A stretch of 64,000 bases of DNA from Nectonema munidae. Its lineage: Eukaryota; Nematomorpha; Nectonematoida; Nectonematidae. The stretch lies in NCBI GenBank assembly GCA_030549495.1, contig JAUIRK010000801.1, positions 1-64,000 on the forward strand. The letters are read 5' to 3'. Under the pieces are notes generated by a model. The model saw only the letters and a program-made list of their open reading frames with translations, ran no database searches and had not been told where the DNA came from. Shown here in pieces: positions 20,557 to 32,696 of this stretch. Position 1 is the first letter of the stretch, and every line of letters begins with the position of its first letter. The translations under genes were made by a program, and so were the position numbers.

Positions 20557-23236
20557 CTAAAACACACAGATTGAGAGTAAAAGAAAAATGTGATCAATTT
20601 AAAAGTTATTGCTTATTTTATGCCAGCATGTGATATTTTTTTCAAATGAAAAGATAAGATTTTCATGATAAGGAAAAATAGTTTGAGTCTTTCAAATAAT
20701 ATTTGGATAAATAAATAGATACTCCACTTTTTTATGCATCGTATACATTATTTTTCATTTCAAAGTGTTTTGCATTTAGTTTATTAATACAGTGTTGTTA
20801 CATGCGTGAACCTTTTGCCTATGTAACGTTCATATTTAATGTTTTTTGATTAATTGAACTACTAATCCACTTTATTTCATACCAGCTGTTGTCCGAATTT
20901 CCAAAATTTCACCATTAGACCTTTATGGCATATGACCTTTTATTGACAATCAAAGATATGTTCACCTCATACATTTTGATATCTTACAATTTTACCTTCT
21001 CATATTCTTCAACAAATTTCTTATTCTTCAACTTTCTCCAGAAGAAGAAGAAGAATAATTAGCATTGAAATCGGAATTCCATTTAAACGTGGTATAGTCA
21101 AGTCGGGCTTGGCTAACTGTAGCACACACTCAAATCACAGCATATGGTTTTTGAAAATTTATTGATGCCATTTATTTCGCCATTTGAAAAATTCGAGTGG
21201 GGTGGGTTGTGGTATGAGAAAAGTTGGTTTAGTTGTGAGTTGACTGCAAACCAAAAAATGGTGGCATATTATGGAAACAAAGCATTTAAATATCAAAATT
21301 TATGTGTTTTAATTTAACTAAGTAGCAGACAGCCTAAAATATAAACTAAACAAAGTTACTTGACTGTTATGTTACTTTCAAAACCTCGTAATACATATAA
21401 AAACCATGTTAACATTTAAAGCTCATTTGCGGTTGGCATCATCTTTTCTTCGTGTATTTGCAAAAGTGAAGTAAAAATAATAGACTTTTAAAAAAAATAC
21501 AAACCGTAGTTTAGTTTAAATTTGTATTCAAAATCGATACACAGAAATGCATCGACAAAAATGTGGACAATATTTAGGCTAGGCAAATACGTTGAAATTA
21601 TTTCTGCAAAGTTGACATTTAAATATCCTCTCCACAAAAAAAAAAGGGTTTAAATGGTGGGTTTAAATGTTGGGGGGCTTTTTTAACCCCCCCCTTACCA
21701 AATTAAATGGGATGAGGAAAGGGGTTTTATGAGGTTAGTGTAATGCCATAATTTTAGTGAAAAAGTATACTAATGTATTTTACAATAAGCTGAATTTAAA
21801 TATTGATAGAATTAACAATTGATTGCATGGTACAAGCAGCAAGAACATCATGAAGCGCAGGAAGTATTGTGAATCTTGAAAAGCTTTCATGCCTTTAAAC
21901 TTTTTTTAACTATTGTTAATTATTATTGATTATTATTAGTTTTATTTAAAAAATGGGCGAGTTATACACGTCTTGATAATTTGTGTATTCACTCAGATAT
22001 TAATTTTATTCTAAGAAATGAATCTAATTCAAAGATCCTTAAAAATATATAATGTTCTAACTTAATCAGTGAAAAATTACTTTAGTCAGACTCCAAGTAT
22101 GAAATCAGTGAAAATTATGATCTTCGTTTTTCTGGGCACGTAGACCATAAATTTAAGTAGATTCAACTTTTAATTATGACTGCTTCCAGTTTCAGTACTG
22201 TTTCGTTGGAATTTAATGGAGTAGAAGAGCTGTGCTTACAAGATCCTCTTTGCACATTGTCCTTTCCCTCACTCGTACAAGTTCTTATTCATTTGTTCCA
22301 CTTTCCCGTAATTGTTCATTCATCAAACCCTCACTCTGACTGGAAGATGGATGTTGCACTAAATTTCATGCCTATGAAACGATGATGAGAGTTGCTTCTG
22401 ACTATGATACAAGTATATATCATTGTGAAGTTAAAAGTATATGATATAGGTTATGCAATATTATCGCTTGTTTTTAATTAATGAAGAAAGCAGGTATATA
22501 TTAATGAATTAATTAATTAGTGATATAGTCAGTAATTGAACATTATTTCCTATACCATGGGTTAAACTGCGATAAACGCGTATTGTATTCCTACACTCAC
22601 TGGCACGCACACGTACACAATATTTCTCCTTAATTAGTGAAATGGAGCTTGTAAAAGTATTCTATGGAGGAAATGATGGATGGGGAAATACATTCAAGTA
22701 TATTTATAAGATAATATAATTAGAAAAAGGTCAGAGGAGTAAACAAAAGAACTTGAAGAAAAAGCCTAAGAATTTATATCCAAGGGCTCTCGGAATATAT
22801 AGCGTATAGATTTTTATTCGTCGTGATACTAATTATATAAGCTCGTTTTTTGTTCCCATATTTAAACTAAAACATAAAAAGTTGAGATCAGATTGAATGC
22901 ATACCATAACAATAAGTTTATTTTTGAATAATTGTGAAAATAAAAAAAGATCCTCTCATTTCAAGTTGAAATTAAAAATAATAAATAGGAAAATATATAG
23001 AAGAGAGCAAAGTGAGCTTTTCTGAAATTTTTCTAACGATTCCAAAAAGCATGTCAATTCCGATACGAATGCCAATAACTTTAAATTACACCACCATACG
23101 GGATGATCAGTCTGCGCTCCATCTGTACTTCTATCCACACGTAAGATCCCCATTCCCACCTCTGTTAGTACATACACTTAGAACACAGTATCTATATTAA
23201 TATACCATTCGGGCAATAATTTTAAGCTACCGCCCA
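20557..23236. other. Gene-poor AT-rich stretch
   Basis: Probably intron or upstream DNA of the PH gene. A small C/G-run patch at 21,640-21,700 (GGGTTTAAATGG, GGGGGGC, AACCCCCCCC) is notable. Short open frames near 22.2 kb and 23.0-23.2 kb have no convincing splice or domain support. Nothing else is recognised. Confidence 0.4.
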
Positions 23237-23345
23237 CATTCATGACTATGGGAGTTAGGTTTGCTAGATACTTTGTTTAGAAACTAGAAGGTCGAGGATT
23301 CGATCCCACATCCAACCCTTCCTGCTAATAGTCCCATACAATGGA
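23237..23345 (+). mobile_element. Diverged tRNA-derived SINE copy
   Basis: Contains GGAGTTAGGTTTGCTAGATA and, about 40 bases on, AAGGTCGAGGATTCGATCCC, the family's A-box-like and B-box blocks. The rest is diverged from the 43.74-kb copy. Confidence 0.5.
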
Positions 23346-25752
23346 CACAAGTTAGCCTTCTTGGTGAAACAGCCAAAATGTTTAAAAATTTGACGAAATA
23401 ATTTCCAAAATAATAGAAATAGATACAATTTTAGCTGAACAGTAAAACACATGTGTAAATTTGATTTTTAGATATTAGTATGATTCTAGTTCTTAACCAA
23501 GACGATCCAAAATATTTTTTTTAATTGAGTAATCTTCTGACAAACAAATACTCTTATTTTTTCTTCAAATATTGGATTTTGCAAAATTTCCATTCTTTAA
23601 CGTAGGTAGGATTTTTTGCTAATTCCTAATTTTTAATTGAAATCTAATTTTTATTTGTCTTCACCATATTTTCGTAGATTACATTTGAATTAACTAAAAT
23701 GTTAAGAACTTTTTCCAAAAATAAGAAATCAAAAATTTATCTCTATGAAAACAAAAAACTTACCTTCTTCCATACAAGTCTATCATGTGACATTTAAAGG
23801 CACAATTTATAACACAATTTTATGGGATCGCATCGTAAACGAGATAACATTTTAAAAACTTTTGTTTCTGCTATGGCAAAGCGTAGCAAGTATACGAAGG
23901 AAAGCCAATTTTTCTTGAATTAAAAAGATGCAGAGAATGACTGAGCTAAAGTGCTTCAAAGTCGCTTTTATTCTCACTATCATGAGTGCCCTCTACCACC
24001 CATTTCGACTATTCACATTTTTCCTCAATCTACACAATATTTGATTGATAAGTGCTCAGCCAATCACTAATCGAGGCCTATTGTCGGGGTTAACATTAGT
24101 GTAAGCATCAGTGTTAGTACTCGGGTTAGGGAGTACATACATACACCAACATATGCATTTTTGACATTCTGGATACCAACTTTGACGTCTGACACACAAA
24201 GAACATCATACCCACATATATGTGAACATAGATAGATTGATTAATTCTTTGAAATCTTCTTTTCCCACGATAAAAAATTGGCCTGATACACGAGATATTT
24301 GTTAAAACCGTTTTTTGGATGAAAGATTTAAGTATCGCTTTAAAATGCCGAAATCGCTTGATACTCCAGTATATACGCTACATAGTGTAACAGCCTTAAC
24401 TGAAGTCACAAAGAATCATATATCGCGTTATACACTCTTTTTACCCTTTGTATGAAATTGGAAAAAATTGTTCTCAAAGTTTCTTTTAAAAGTTCCACTT
24501 TGAGTATTGGAAATTTCTTAAATTAAACCAATTTCCGAGCAGAAAGGAACGTAAAACATGTTTATGTTCAGGATGTCAGTAAAGGATAGCGTTCATACGT
24601 TAGTGTAGTATTTTCCCGATATAAATGAAGGTTAAATTGTAAAAAACTTTCATCTTTGCATCCATCCCGAAGATTTATTACAGATTCCTACGTGTATTGT
24701 GATTCAATGAAATTGCCATTTTTATTGTTATCATGATGAAGAATCCTGTTTTTCAGGTTTCATTAAAAAACTCAAAATTTAGCAGTTTTTTGGTTAAATA
24801 GACTTAAATCCACTTGAATCAAATCCTTCTTTTTATCTTTGAGTATTTTAAAGTTCACTTGCAAGATCATATGATACCTTGGCATTTCATAAACGGAGAA
24901 TTAGTAGGTGGACATGAATGATAAAAATTGGTCAAGGCAGGTTTCTCTAAAGTCTAAACGAATATACAAACTAATCGCAAATAACTACTAACAAGATTAT
25001 AATGAAGGATTTAAGTGGATTTAACTAAAATGTCAACCCCCTTATCCAGTTTCTTATAAGAATGTGGAGTATACGAATATAAAGCATTACAATTTGATCA
25101 AGCAAATTTGACGTATTAGTATCTTATCACGGCGAAATTAGATTGATTGACATTTCTAAGGCGTTGTGTGGTTTTGAGGTAGACAGGATTATCAACATTG
25201 CTAAAATGCTGGACATTATACAAAAATGGCATAGCGCTGTTAAACGTAACGTAATTGCAATGCAGTCAAAAATAGCTAATATGAAATAATTTGCTTGATA
25301 TCTCAAATGCTTTCAAAAAATTGGCATATTTAAATGTTATTAAAATATTTTTTAAAAAATTAATTTCATGTAAACACCAACCAAACTTACTGAATAATTA
25401 AAAATTGAGTAAATAATAAATTATTAACCAATTAAATTTTAATAATTTGAATTTAAAAATTGAATTTTCTGTCCTCTGAGTGAAAATAATTAATATTTCA
25501 ATAGCGACTTTGTTAGTGCTTGTTGGACTGAATCTAAACACCTAACTTGCAACTATAAGATTCATGATTTTTACTTTTTACGTTGTTTTAAGTTGGGATT
25601 GCGGTGAGATTTCTCAATTTTGATTCGTTGAGAAACTTTTGATAAAATAATAAAAGTTTTACTATCTGTCTGAATTATTGAAAAATGAAGAGTTCTTTGA
25701 TTTTTACAAAAGAATTAAATGTTCAACTCAACAATACCAAGAAAATAACATT
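23346..25752. other. Gene-poor AT-rich stretch
   Basis: No supported exon, RNA gene or mobile-element end is seen. Slightly GC-richer sequence at 23,960-24,140 has no open frame that I can use. Confidence 0.4.
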
Positions 25753-25890
25753 TTAACCCATTTACGACCAATGTTCCTATTTTGGAACATAAGTAATTTC
25801 ATCTTCGTCTGCTTTTTTCAATGACTTTGAATATAAATCGTCTGCGTTTTTTTAGATATCGTCTGCTTTACTTGGCCTCAAATGGGTTAA
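25753..25890 (+). mobile_element. TTAA MITE, full-length reference copy
   Basis: 138 bp from TTAA to TTAA. The ends are TTAACCCATTTACGACC and GGCCTCAAATGGGTTAA, an inverted repeat. Inside, CGTCTGC occurs three times (after ATCTT, AAAT and ATAT) at spacings of roughly 37 and 25 bases. TTAA target sites are the hallmark of piggyBac-type transposition, so this is probably a piggyBac-mobilised MITE. Sister copies are at 31.08, 36.45, 37.17, 44.31, 55.13 and 56.42 kb. Confidence 0.82.
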
Positions 25891-27839
25891 TAAATTATGT
25901 TCATTTTGTATACAGAACTAAAGTCAGAAATCTTACAAAATCCGTATTTCAAATCACAAAAATGAATATAAACGCGTTACTTTTGTAAATAAATCACACA
26001 TTTAGATTCAGCACAGCAAGCACTACAAAAATCGACATTGAAATAATTATACGAAAACATTTTAACAAACCGTCCTCTCATATATTTCAAATCAAATACA
26101 AGACAAATTATATTTTATACCAATAAATTATTTACTTAATTAGCGACAAAATTTATGAAAGCGTTGTCTCATGTGTCCAAACTCTTTTGTTTTCGGAAGG
26201 CATGTAAAAATCAAAAAGAAGAGCAAATTTTCTTTTTGACTGGAAAAAGTAAGCTTCATTTTTAAAATCATTCCTTAAGGCTTTCAAAACAAAAGCCATG
26301 TCACCCGCTAGAGACTGACGAAATAAACAGCGCTGTTTTAAGTTCTATAAAATTTCATTCAAAAAAATCAGGCGGTCACTTTTGCAAAAACAATGCTTTT
26401 CGGTTTGGATGATGATTGATTAAAGTTTTAAAGTTTTGTTAAAAAATACCAATCATTTTTCAGAACTGATTAGTATACCTTTCTTTTAATTTATTTGTTA
26501 TTTAATTAATATTAATATGAATATTTTTAAAATTTAGAGAAAATTTAATGATACCGTTTTATATCAGGTTTCTTTGTTAAACCAACAAATTTTAGGTAAA
26601 AACTTATATAAATATCTTCTAGATTTTTATATCTTAATTATGCGTGCATAAAATAGAATAGATTCAATATTTTTTTCAAAAATTAAGTTATTTCTTTTTC
26701 TAATATTATAATTGATGAACTAAAATGTCATAAAACATTAATTGCCCATATGAATATTCTTTTTGGCATATTAGATTATTTACTTTTTTAGTAAATTATA
26801 TAAAAAAGATTTGCTTAATAAATTCAATCTAAATATAGAAATACTAATCCTCATAACTAACAAACTCTTCATACCGATCTAACTAAGGCTTTTTTGTTGT
26901 CTACCAGTCGCTATTTTTGATTTTTTTTATGATAAGAGATAAGAAGCATGCAATAGAATTAAGATTTTTTTATTTTTTTTCTTCAGAACAAAAACAGATA
27001 CATCAAAAAGGTATGAAAGCAAGTATATATATTTCAATTTTTAAATAACATTCATTCAAGTGCTTTGTTACTTTAGTAACTTTTCTCTTAAAAGTTCTAC
27101 TTTAAAAAAAAAAAAAATTTTTTTCTTTCTTCAATTAACTTCTTCATTAATGTTTTGTAGGAATATTTTTGTATGTTTCTGATGCTTGTTTGTAGATAAA
27201 CTTTCTGCTTCTTCTTCAAAAAGTTATGATTATAAAAATGTATACGGCATTGATGTATTTAAATATGAAAGTTAATCGAAAAACATTGGCTGGTACAATG
27301 AACACATGGTAGCTGAGAAATAAGCAAAAAGCTTCAAAATTTTATAATTTGCTAATTTAACTAATACAAAACAGAGAGAGACGGGGGCTAAGCCCCACTA
27401 CACCTCCGAATATAACAAATTTAGTACAAATCTGCTTTCTAAGTAACAAATTAAATAACAATAAAACCCCCAGAAAAGTTTTGAAAACGAATCATCTGTT
27501 TATCTTTTCCAATGAATTTTCTATAACATATAAAGCACAGGAATTTTTCTTTAAGAGGGGAATGAGGAGGGCTATTCAATAATCCAAATTTACTTCTGGT
27601 TTGGAGAGGGTGAACGCCATCAAGACGCAAAATTCCAATATTCTAAGTCCAGTGCTTTATACTTTACGAACAGTATGGTTGGTTACCTTGCAAACATCCA
27701 TTGATAGGATGCGATAACAAAGTTAAAGAGAGTTTTATCTTACCATAAAAATTGATTTTTGCCAAAGTGAAAAGAAAAATGATGTCACAGCCTTTCTTGT
27801 GCAGGTAATAAGTAAGCAAGCGTTCGTATCCTATCGCAT
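25891..27839. other. Gene-poor AT-rich stretch
   Basis: Very AT-rich with long A and T runs. GGGGGCTAAGCCCC at 27,386-27,399 is a short palindrome of unknown meaning. No gene is supported. Confidence 0.4.
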
Positions 27840-28560
27840 AGCAGCCAACACACACACACACACACATAATTAGAAAAAAGGGATATACTGCCTATTTCAC
27901 CAGTGCAAGAGTATACATGACAGACAGGCAGGCGTATACTACTACCATCATCTTACATATACACCCTTTTCTTTATGGTGGCGTAATAAGATAAAGTGAG
28001 TGTATACACTTGGATGCAATGTAAATGCGCAGTTAGTTATTTCAGATAGAAAGAGGAATATAGGAAGAGAGTAGGTATCGAGGACAAAGAAAATTTCACA
28101 AAAGTTTGTAAGGTTGAGGGAGAGAGAATACTGGGTATCGTGTGTACACGACCTAATTGCCTTCATTACAGTAAAATAATAGCGAAGCAAGAGCTCCTAT
28201 ACGCGCTGAGATTTGCTGATGATTGCTCTACCGACTCTGAGAGACGGATAGGAGCCAACACTCTGAGTAGTGTGTGCATGTATACTTCATTATGTAGTGT
28301 CTATTACAAGAGAGACAGGCTTGTGGGTAGGGGCTTTGTGTGAAACAAAGCAGGCGTGCGCGGAGCAATTAAACGCGCACTTCGGATTATACCGTGTAAG
28401 TGAAGGGGAGGAGAAGGCACGCGCGCCTGTAATAAGAACTGGAAGTTGTATTATGTGCGCCAGTATACACAAACACACACACACACAATGCGAGAGTGCT
28501 ATACAGAGTGCTTTACATACACGATAACAAGGAGTAGTGGTTTATGAAGAAGGAATGTAA
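27840..28560. other. GC-richer island bounded by (CA)n tracts
   Basis: This ~0.7 kb has clearly more G+C and CpG than its surroundings (GCGTGCGCGGAGC, AAACGCGCAC, GCACGCGCGCC). It is edged by (AC)n at 27,848-27,866 and 28,473-28,487. GTATAC recurs near 27,912, 27,934, 28,003, 28,279 and 28,463. Open frames on both strands lack domain signs. It could be a promoter or 5' exon region, for instance of the minus-strand PH gene, or an unrelated insertion. I cannot tell which. Confidence 0.45.
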
Positions 28561-31075
28561 ACGATATCATTTATCGTTTAGTACATGAGACCGTTTACAC
28601 GAAACTGGTATCCGCTTAAAAACACCTCTATGATATGACGACTAATATCGTATAGTAGCACAGTGGCAGATTCATTTCGCCACACACATTTCTATTAACT
28701 TTTTCTCTTGGTTTAAATTCTGTTTATGTAGATAGACAGTTTTTAAATTTCGTTTTTAGTCAATTAATTCTGGTTTAAAATTGCGGATTAAATCTCAAAC
28801 TTGACAATATAACAACGAAGTATTATTTATATGCTACATTGAGTTTGAAGCATTTGAACGATATTCATTTCGCGACATCACTTGCCATTAATTAATACAC
28901 ACATCTATATTAATTAATCTCAATGATTAATTTGTAGAGATTTTTAAAATACTAGAAAACCAATACTCCAAAATCAGTGATCTAATCACTGATTTACCAA
29001 ATTTTGAATGGCACATTTTAAAATATGAGTTTTCAGAAGAGGAATGCCATGCATCTGATCGATTTACAATCTTCAGTGCCAAGTTCTTTTCTTTCATCAA
29101 AAATTATACAGTGGGATGTTATAAAAAAAATAGGGGCGCATTTTTTATATAATTAATACGGTACACAGCATATTTATACATTTGAACTGAAAGTAATCAA
29201 GGAAATGCATTGGATCTCAGGTGACTCTGAAAGGGCACGCTTATGCAATATTAAAAGATTTTTTTCAAGGACACTTCTCATTGAGTCCAGCTTTTTTAAA
29301 AGATTTTTCATCTCAAATTTTCTACAACAACAGTGGAGCTCCACAAAGAAGGAGATGTTAGGAATAACTCGTAAGCATTCGGACATTTAAGACTGTATTT
29401 TATCAAATAATGCTATCTTTTTTCAATTCACTTTTTTTATAATACGCCTAAAGATTTTCCTTATAAGTGATGAGGTTAATTCTGTGATTCGACAAATTTT
29501 TTTACCATTTCTATATATGTCCACAATAATGTACAACTTTTATACTTTATCTATCACTTATCAAACTAAATTTTTCATTTTATAATTAATTTTTGGTTTT
29601 TTCAATTACAATAAAATTTTGGGATCACATCTTCATGAGAACAACCAAATTTTGTGTATAACAGATTTTAAAAATGTATTTTTTCATAATAAAAATGCAA
29701 ATTTTTAAGTAAAAACTGAAAATAATTAAGTTAACTTTTCGATAAAATAAATTACCCAATTTAGCTTCATAAGGATAAAGTATAAAAGTAATATATAAAG
29801 TGAAAATATAAAAATAGGCAAAATAATTATTTCTCCAAGAATTAACACTTAACTTAATTCAATCCAAAATATCAAGAAAACACAAATAAAGAGAAGTGAG
29901 AGGATAAATCAAAATAATAAATAAATAATAGTACGTTTACACACATATAACTGAGTTTGAAGCCAATTTATTATTGATATTTTCTTCAATGCACGCCAAC
30001 TCAATGATCATGATTGATGATGTTTGAATCTGGGATTAATTTTTTGCAATTGACTGACTACATAAATTATGCGTGTGCAAATAGATCTACGATACATATC
30101 TGTCATTGGATAAGAATTGAAATGGATTAGTGTCAGGAAGTCTTTTGGGTCGAATTGTTTCCCTATAGATACGTAGGTCTTGAAATTTGAGCGCACAGCG
30201 ATTTCATATAAGTCGCATTATTATTATAATCTTTTAAAAAAGTTTGTCTTTCAAGGTGGAAAAATGGCTAAGATTGCTCTTCCAAGATTTATACATTCTA
30301 TTAATCTTTACACAGTGCATCAAAGCATAAACAAAATTTCGCGTTTTTGTTAATACTCAATTTCAATTAAGCATAAGAACAAAAAATAAAGCTTTTGCCG
30401 TCTCTATCTTCTGTCGCAAGGATTTAGCTGCCACATGTGCCCTCGCCTTTACTACGTCACTGGCATTTTGATACAAACACACAATTGTTCGTAATATCAA
30501 TTTTTTATTTATTTTTTTTCTAGAGGTTTAGCTTTTTTTTCTCTGACTCGGCATGAAATCTAAAATACTAAAATCTAACTGTGCTTAATAAAAAATATTT
30601 AACGAATGAACTAATTAATCAAATTAATAAACTAACAATAGAACTAATATCAGCATAATTGATGATAAGTATATTCAAAAACATTAAAACTTTCAAGTAT
30701 GGCAATTTAGGATACCATTAGTATTTGGGAATGTCGCCATCACTAATTATTTTACAAATCAATTAATCCAAACAAATATTTAAAACTTACTCATCAATTA
30801 CTAAATCTATACTAATTAATGTATATCATAGATACTTGTAAACAAACATCAATCAAAATAAAGAGGTTTGAAAATTTTGCTGTCTCACTCAATATATCAG
30901 CATTTTAAAGTTACTTGCAACATTTTTTATTTTAAAAAAATAACGTATATTTTTGTTTTTAACATGCCTAAACGTACAGACAGTTATCCGTATATCTAAT
31001 TTACTTGAAGTTTGTGTTAAAATCGGTATCGTTCAGTCTTCTCTCTCAGGAAGATTGGAAATATTTTTTTTAATT
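28561..31075. other. Gene-poor AT-rich stretch
   Basis: No supported exon. A patch at 30,385-30,430 matches the TTTTGCCGC-type repeat seen at 8.1-8.35 kb. An open frame of 62 codons at 30,008-30,196 (minus) lacks convincing splice sites. Confidence 0.4.
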
Positions 31076-31189
31076 TTAACACATTTACAACCAATGTTCG
31101 CAAAGGGAACGCAGACGAATTCCTACTTTAAATGGAATTAAATAGGAATTACTAAAGTCGTCTGATTTGCTTGGTCTTAAATGGGTTAA
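31076..31189 (+). mobile_element. TTAA MITE, internally altered copy
   Basis: TTAACACATTTACAACCAAT at the left and TTGGTCTTAAATGGGTTAA at the right, 114 bp between TTAA sites. The inside is shortened but keeps AACGCAGACGAA and GTCGTCTGATTT. It lies just left of the heat-shock-like palindrome. Confidence 0.72.
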
Positions 31190-31215
31190 ACTAACAAATA
31201 AACAATGTTTTTTGG

Positions 31216-31334
31216 GGACTTTGTCTCCTAAAAAGTGGTATAATATATGACAGTCGCATTCAGCCCAATGCTTGGGTTGTAAACAAAAGAAACAGGAAGT
31301 CTTAAAATAACTTTTGGAGACTCAAAGAGTCCCG
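31216..31334. repeat. Short inverted repeat (hairpin element)
   Basis: The left arm GGGGACTTTGTCTCCTAAAA pairs with a right arm ending TTTGGAGACTCAAAGAGTCC; the match is imperfect over about 22 bp, with ~70 bp between. I see no clear target duplication. It may be a small MITE or an RNA hairpin. Confidence 0.45.
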
Positions 31335-31385
31335 ACTTAGTAGGAAATCTTTGCAAAGAGAATGTTTATGAGCAAGGTCGCTGTG

Positions 31386-31392
31386 CTTTATA
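31386..31392 (-). promoter_or_regulatory. TATA box of left outward promoter
   Basis: CTTTATA on the plus strand, i.e. TATAAAG on the minus strand. It lies about 40 bp outward of TTCTAGAA at 31,430-31,437, the same layout as the right arm. Confidence 0.55.
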
Positions 31393-31429
31393 CCACCAAG
31401 TCTACATCGCTTCTGATTGACTAGGATTA

Positions 31430-31437
31430 TTCTAGAA
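31430..31437. promoter_or_regulatory. Heat-shock element core, left arm
   Basis: TTCTAGAA fits the TTCnnGAA dyad bound by heat shock factor. It sits in GGATTATTCTAGAAGGAC, the mirror image of the right-arm element. Only one perfect dyad is present on this side. Confidence 0.5.
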
Positions 31438-31645
31438 GGACAACAGCATTCTCTGTTAATACTGATCTGTTAATCAACATCCAAACAGGCTAAGAAGAGC
31501 TTTCTATGGGTAGGAATCTATCCTGTTGTTCTCCTTGTCTCTTCTTGACCTGTTTAGGTGTCGATTTACAGTCTATTAGTACCCCAGTTAATCAACATTG
31601 GCGCTTATTGCAGCGAAGGGCATCACATTCACCGTGATATTGTGC

Positions 31646-31666
31646 TTCTAGAATAATTCTAGCGAA
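31646..31666. promoter_or_regulatory. Heat-shock element cluster, right arm
   Basis: It holds TTCTAGAA followed by TTCTAG and a further GAA. One TTCnnGAA dyad is perfect. The second is imperfect and not in exact 5-bp phase, so HSF binding is likely but not certain. It lies about 40 bp upstream of the TATA box at 31,691. Confidence 0.55.
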
Positions 31667-31690
31667 TCAGAAGCGATGTCCGCTTACTGG

Positions 31691-31698
31691 TATAAAAG
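31691..31698 (+). promoter_or_regulatory. TATA box of right outward promoter
   Basis: TATAAAAG, a near-ideal TATA box, preceded by heat-shock-like elements. Transcription would begin near 31,720-31,730. The first ATG downstream (near 31,781) opens only a very short frame. Confidence 0.58.
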
Positions 31699-31722
31699 CG
31701 CAAGCGATCTTGCTCATAATCA

Positions 31723-32696
31723 TCTTTTGGTTTTGCTCTAGCATAAATTTCTAGATCCTCACTTTTTTGTCAAACACAAATGAAGCAATCTTACGTGTAT
31801 TTTTAAAGAAGTGGATTACCTGTTTGTAATATGAGATTTTGAAGCCGTCAGAAATAATATATATAGGATATAATAATACGGCCGTTCAATAGATATACGA
31901 TATATCTCTCGCTATAGATACAATGATCACGCACTGTATATAGATCAATTATTATATAGCGTTTCAATTGATTCCAACAACTTGCAAGAAATAATTTGCA
32001 TCTTCTTGTTGGATTCTACGTATTCTCTATATCTTGAACAACCATAGAAGAGCTATGCAGCAGGGCAACTAATCTCAAGTATTATCAAAGTTTATAGGAA
32101 TAGCTGAAAAGTGTTTTCATTGAAAAAGGATAAAATATTGAGTGGGCGCTTTGAACGAATTCGTAACATTTTGTTTGGCTAATTAGTACCCAAGATTTGC
32201 ATAAAATTTTGCAAACGAGCCACATCCAGCCTTATTTTGTTACCCTTGATGAGATGTCGAAATATATGCCACTACATTTCGCTTCGCTCCATTTTCTTCC
32301 ATTTATAAACACACGTGTCTGTACTTGTATAAAATTTGCAAATATGCATACATTTATAACTTTTATTACAGATGTATGTAATTATAAACAATTATTATTA
32401 ATTATTATAGATGATAACTATCTAAAACAAAATTTTTCTTTCACTGTGCTCTGAATGTACGACGCTCTACCCATGATATTTTGCAGGGTAGGACCTTTTG
32501 GCCATATATTATTTTGGACTATTGTTTAACTTGTTACCTAGTTTTTTTAGCTATAATTTAATATATTAATATTATATTAGAAAAATGATTGTGTTGAGTT
32601 GGTTGTTTAACACATCAAATTAACTGAGTAAACGAATTATCAAGTATATCATGCAATCCAAAACTAACTAATGTCTCTATTTCAAAAACATATTTA
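31723..32696. other. AT-rich stretch after the palindrome
   Basis: No coding sequence that would belong to the heat-shock-like promoter is visible. Palindromic TATAT tracts occur at 31,856-31,920. Confidence 0.4.

Larger units (their letters stand above)
31368..31717. repeat. Palindromic, divergent heat-shock-like promoter unit
   Basis: The left and right halves are imperfect inverted copies. ATGAGCAAGGTCG at 31,368 mirrors CGATCTTGCTCAT ending at 31,717. ACATCGCTTCTGATTG mirrors GAATCAGAAGCGATGT. AAACAGGCTAAGAAGAG mirrors CTCTTCTTGACCTGTTT nearer the centre (~31,520). Each outer arm has a TATA box and a TTCTAGAA element in the order expected for a promoter firing outward. The right arm has an extra ~45-bp stretch. 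No heat-shock coding sequence follows on either side. Confidence 0.72.

Noticed and set aside
22176-22385. 69-codon plus-strand frame
   Set aside because: No domain, no good start context and no splice support. The opposite strand also fails to give a clean exon.
22956-23177. Exon candidate ending in a hydrophobic tail
   Set aside because: A possible acceptor exists, but no donor gives a useful open exon in the phase needed by the 20,556 exon.
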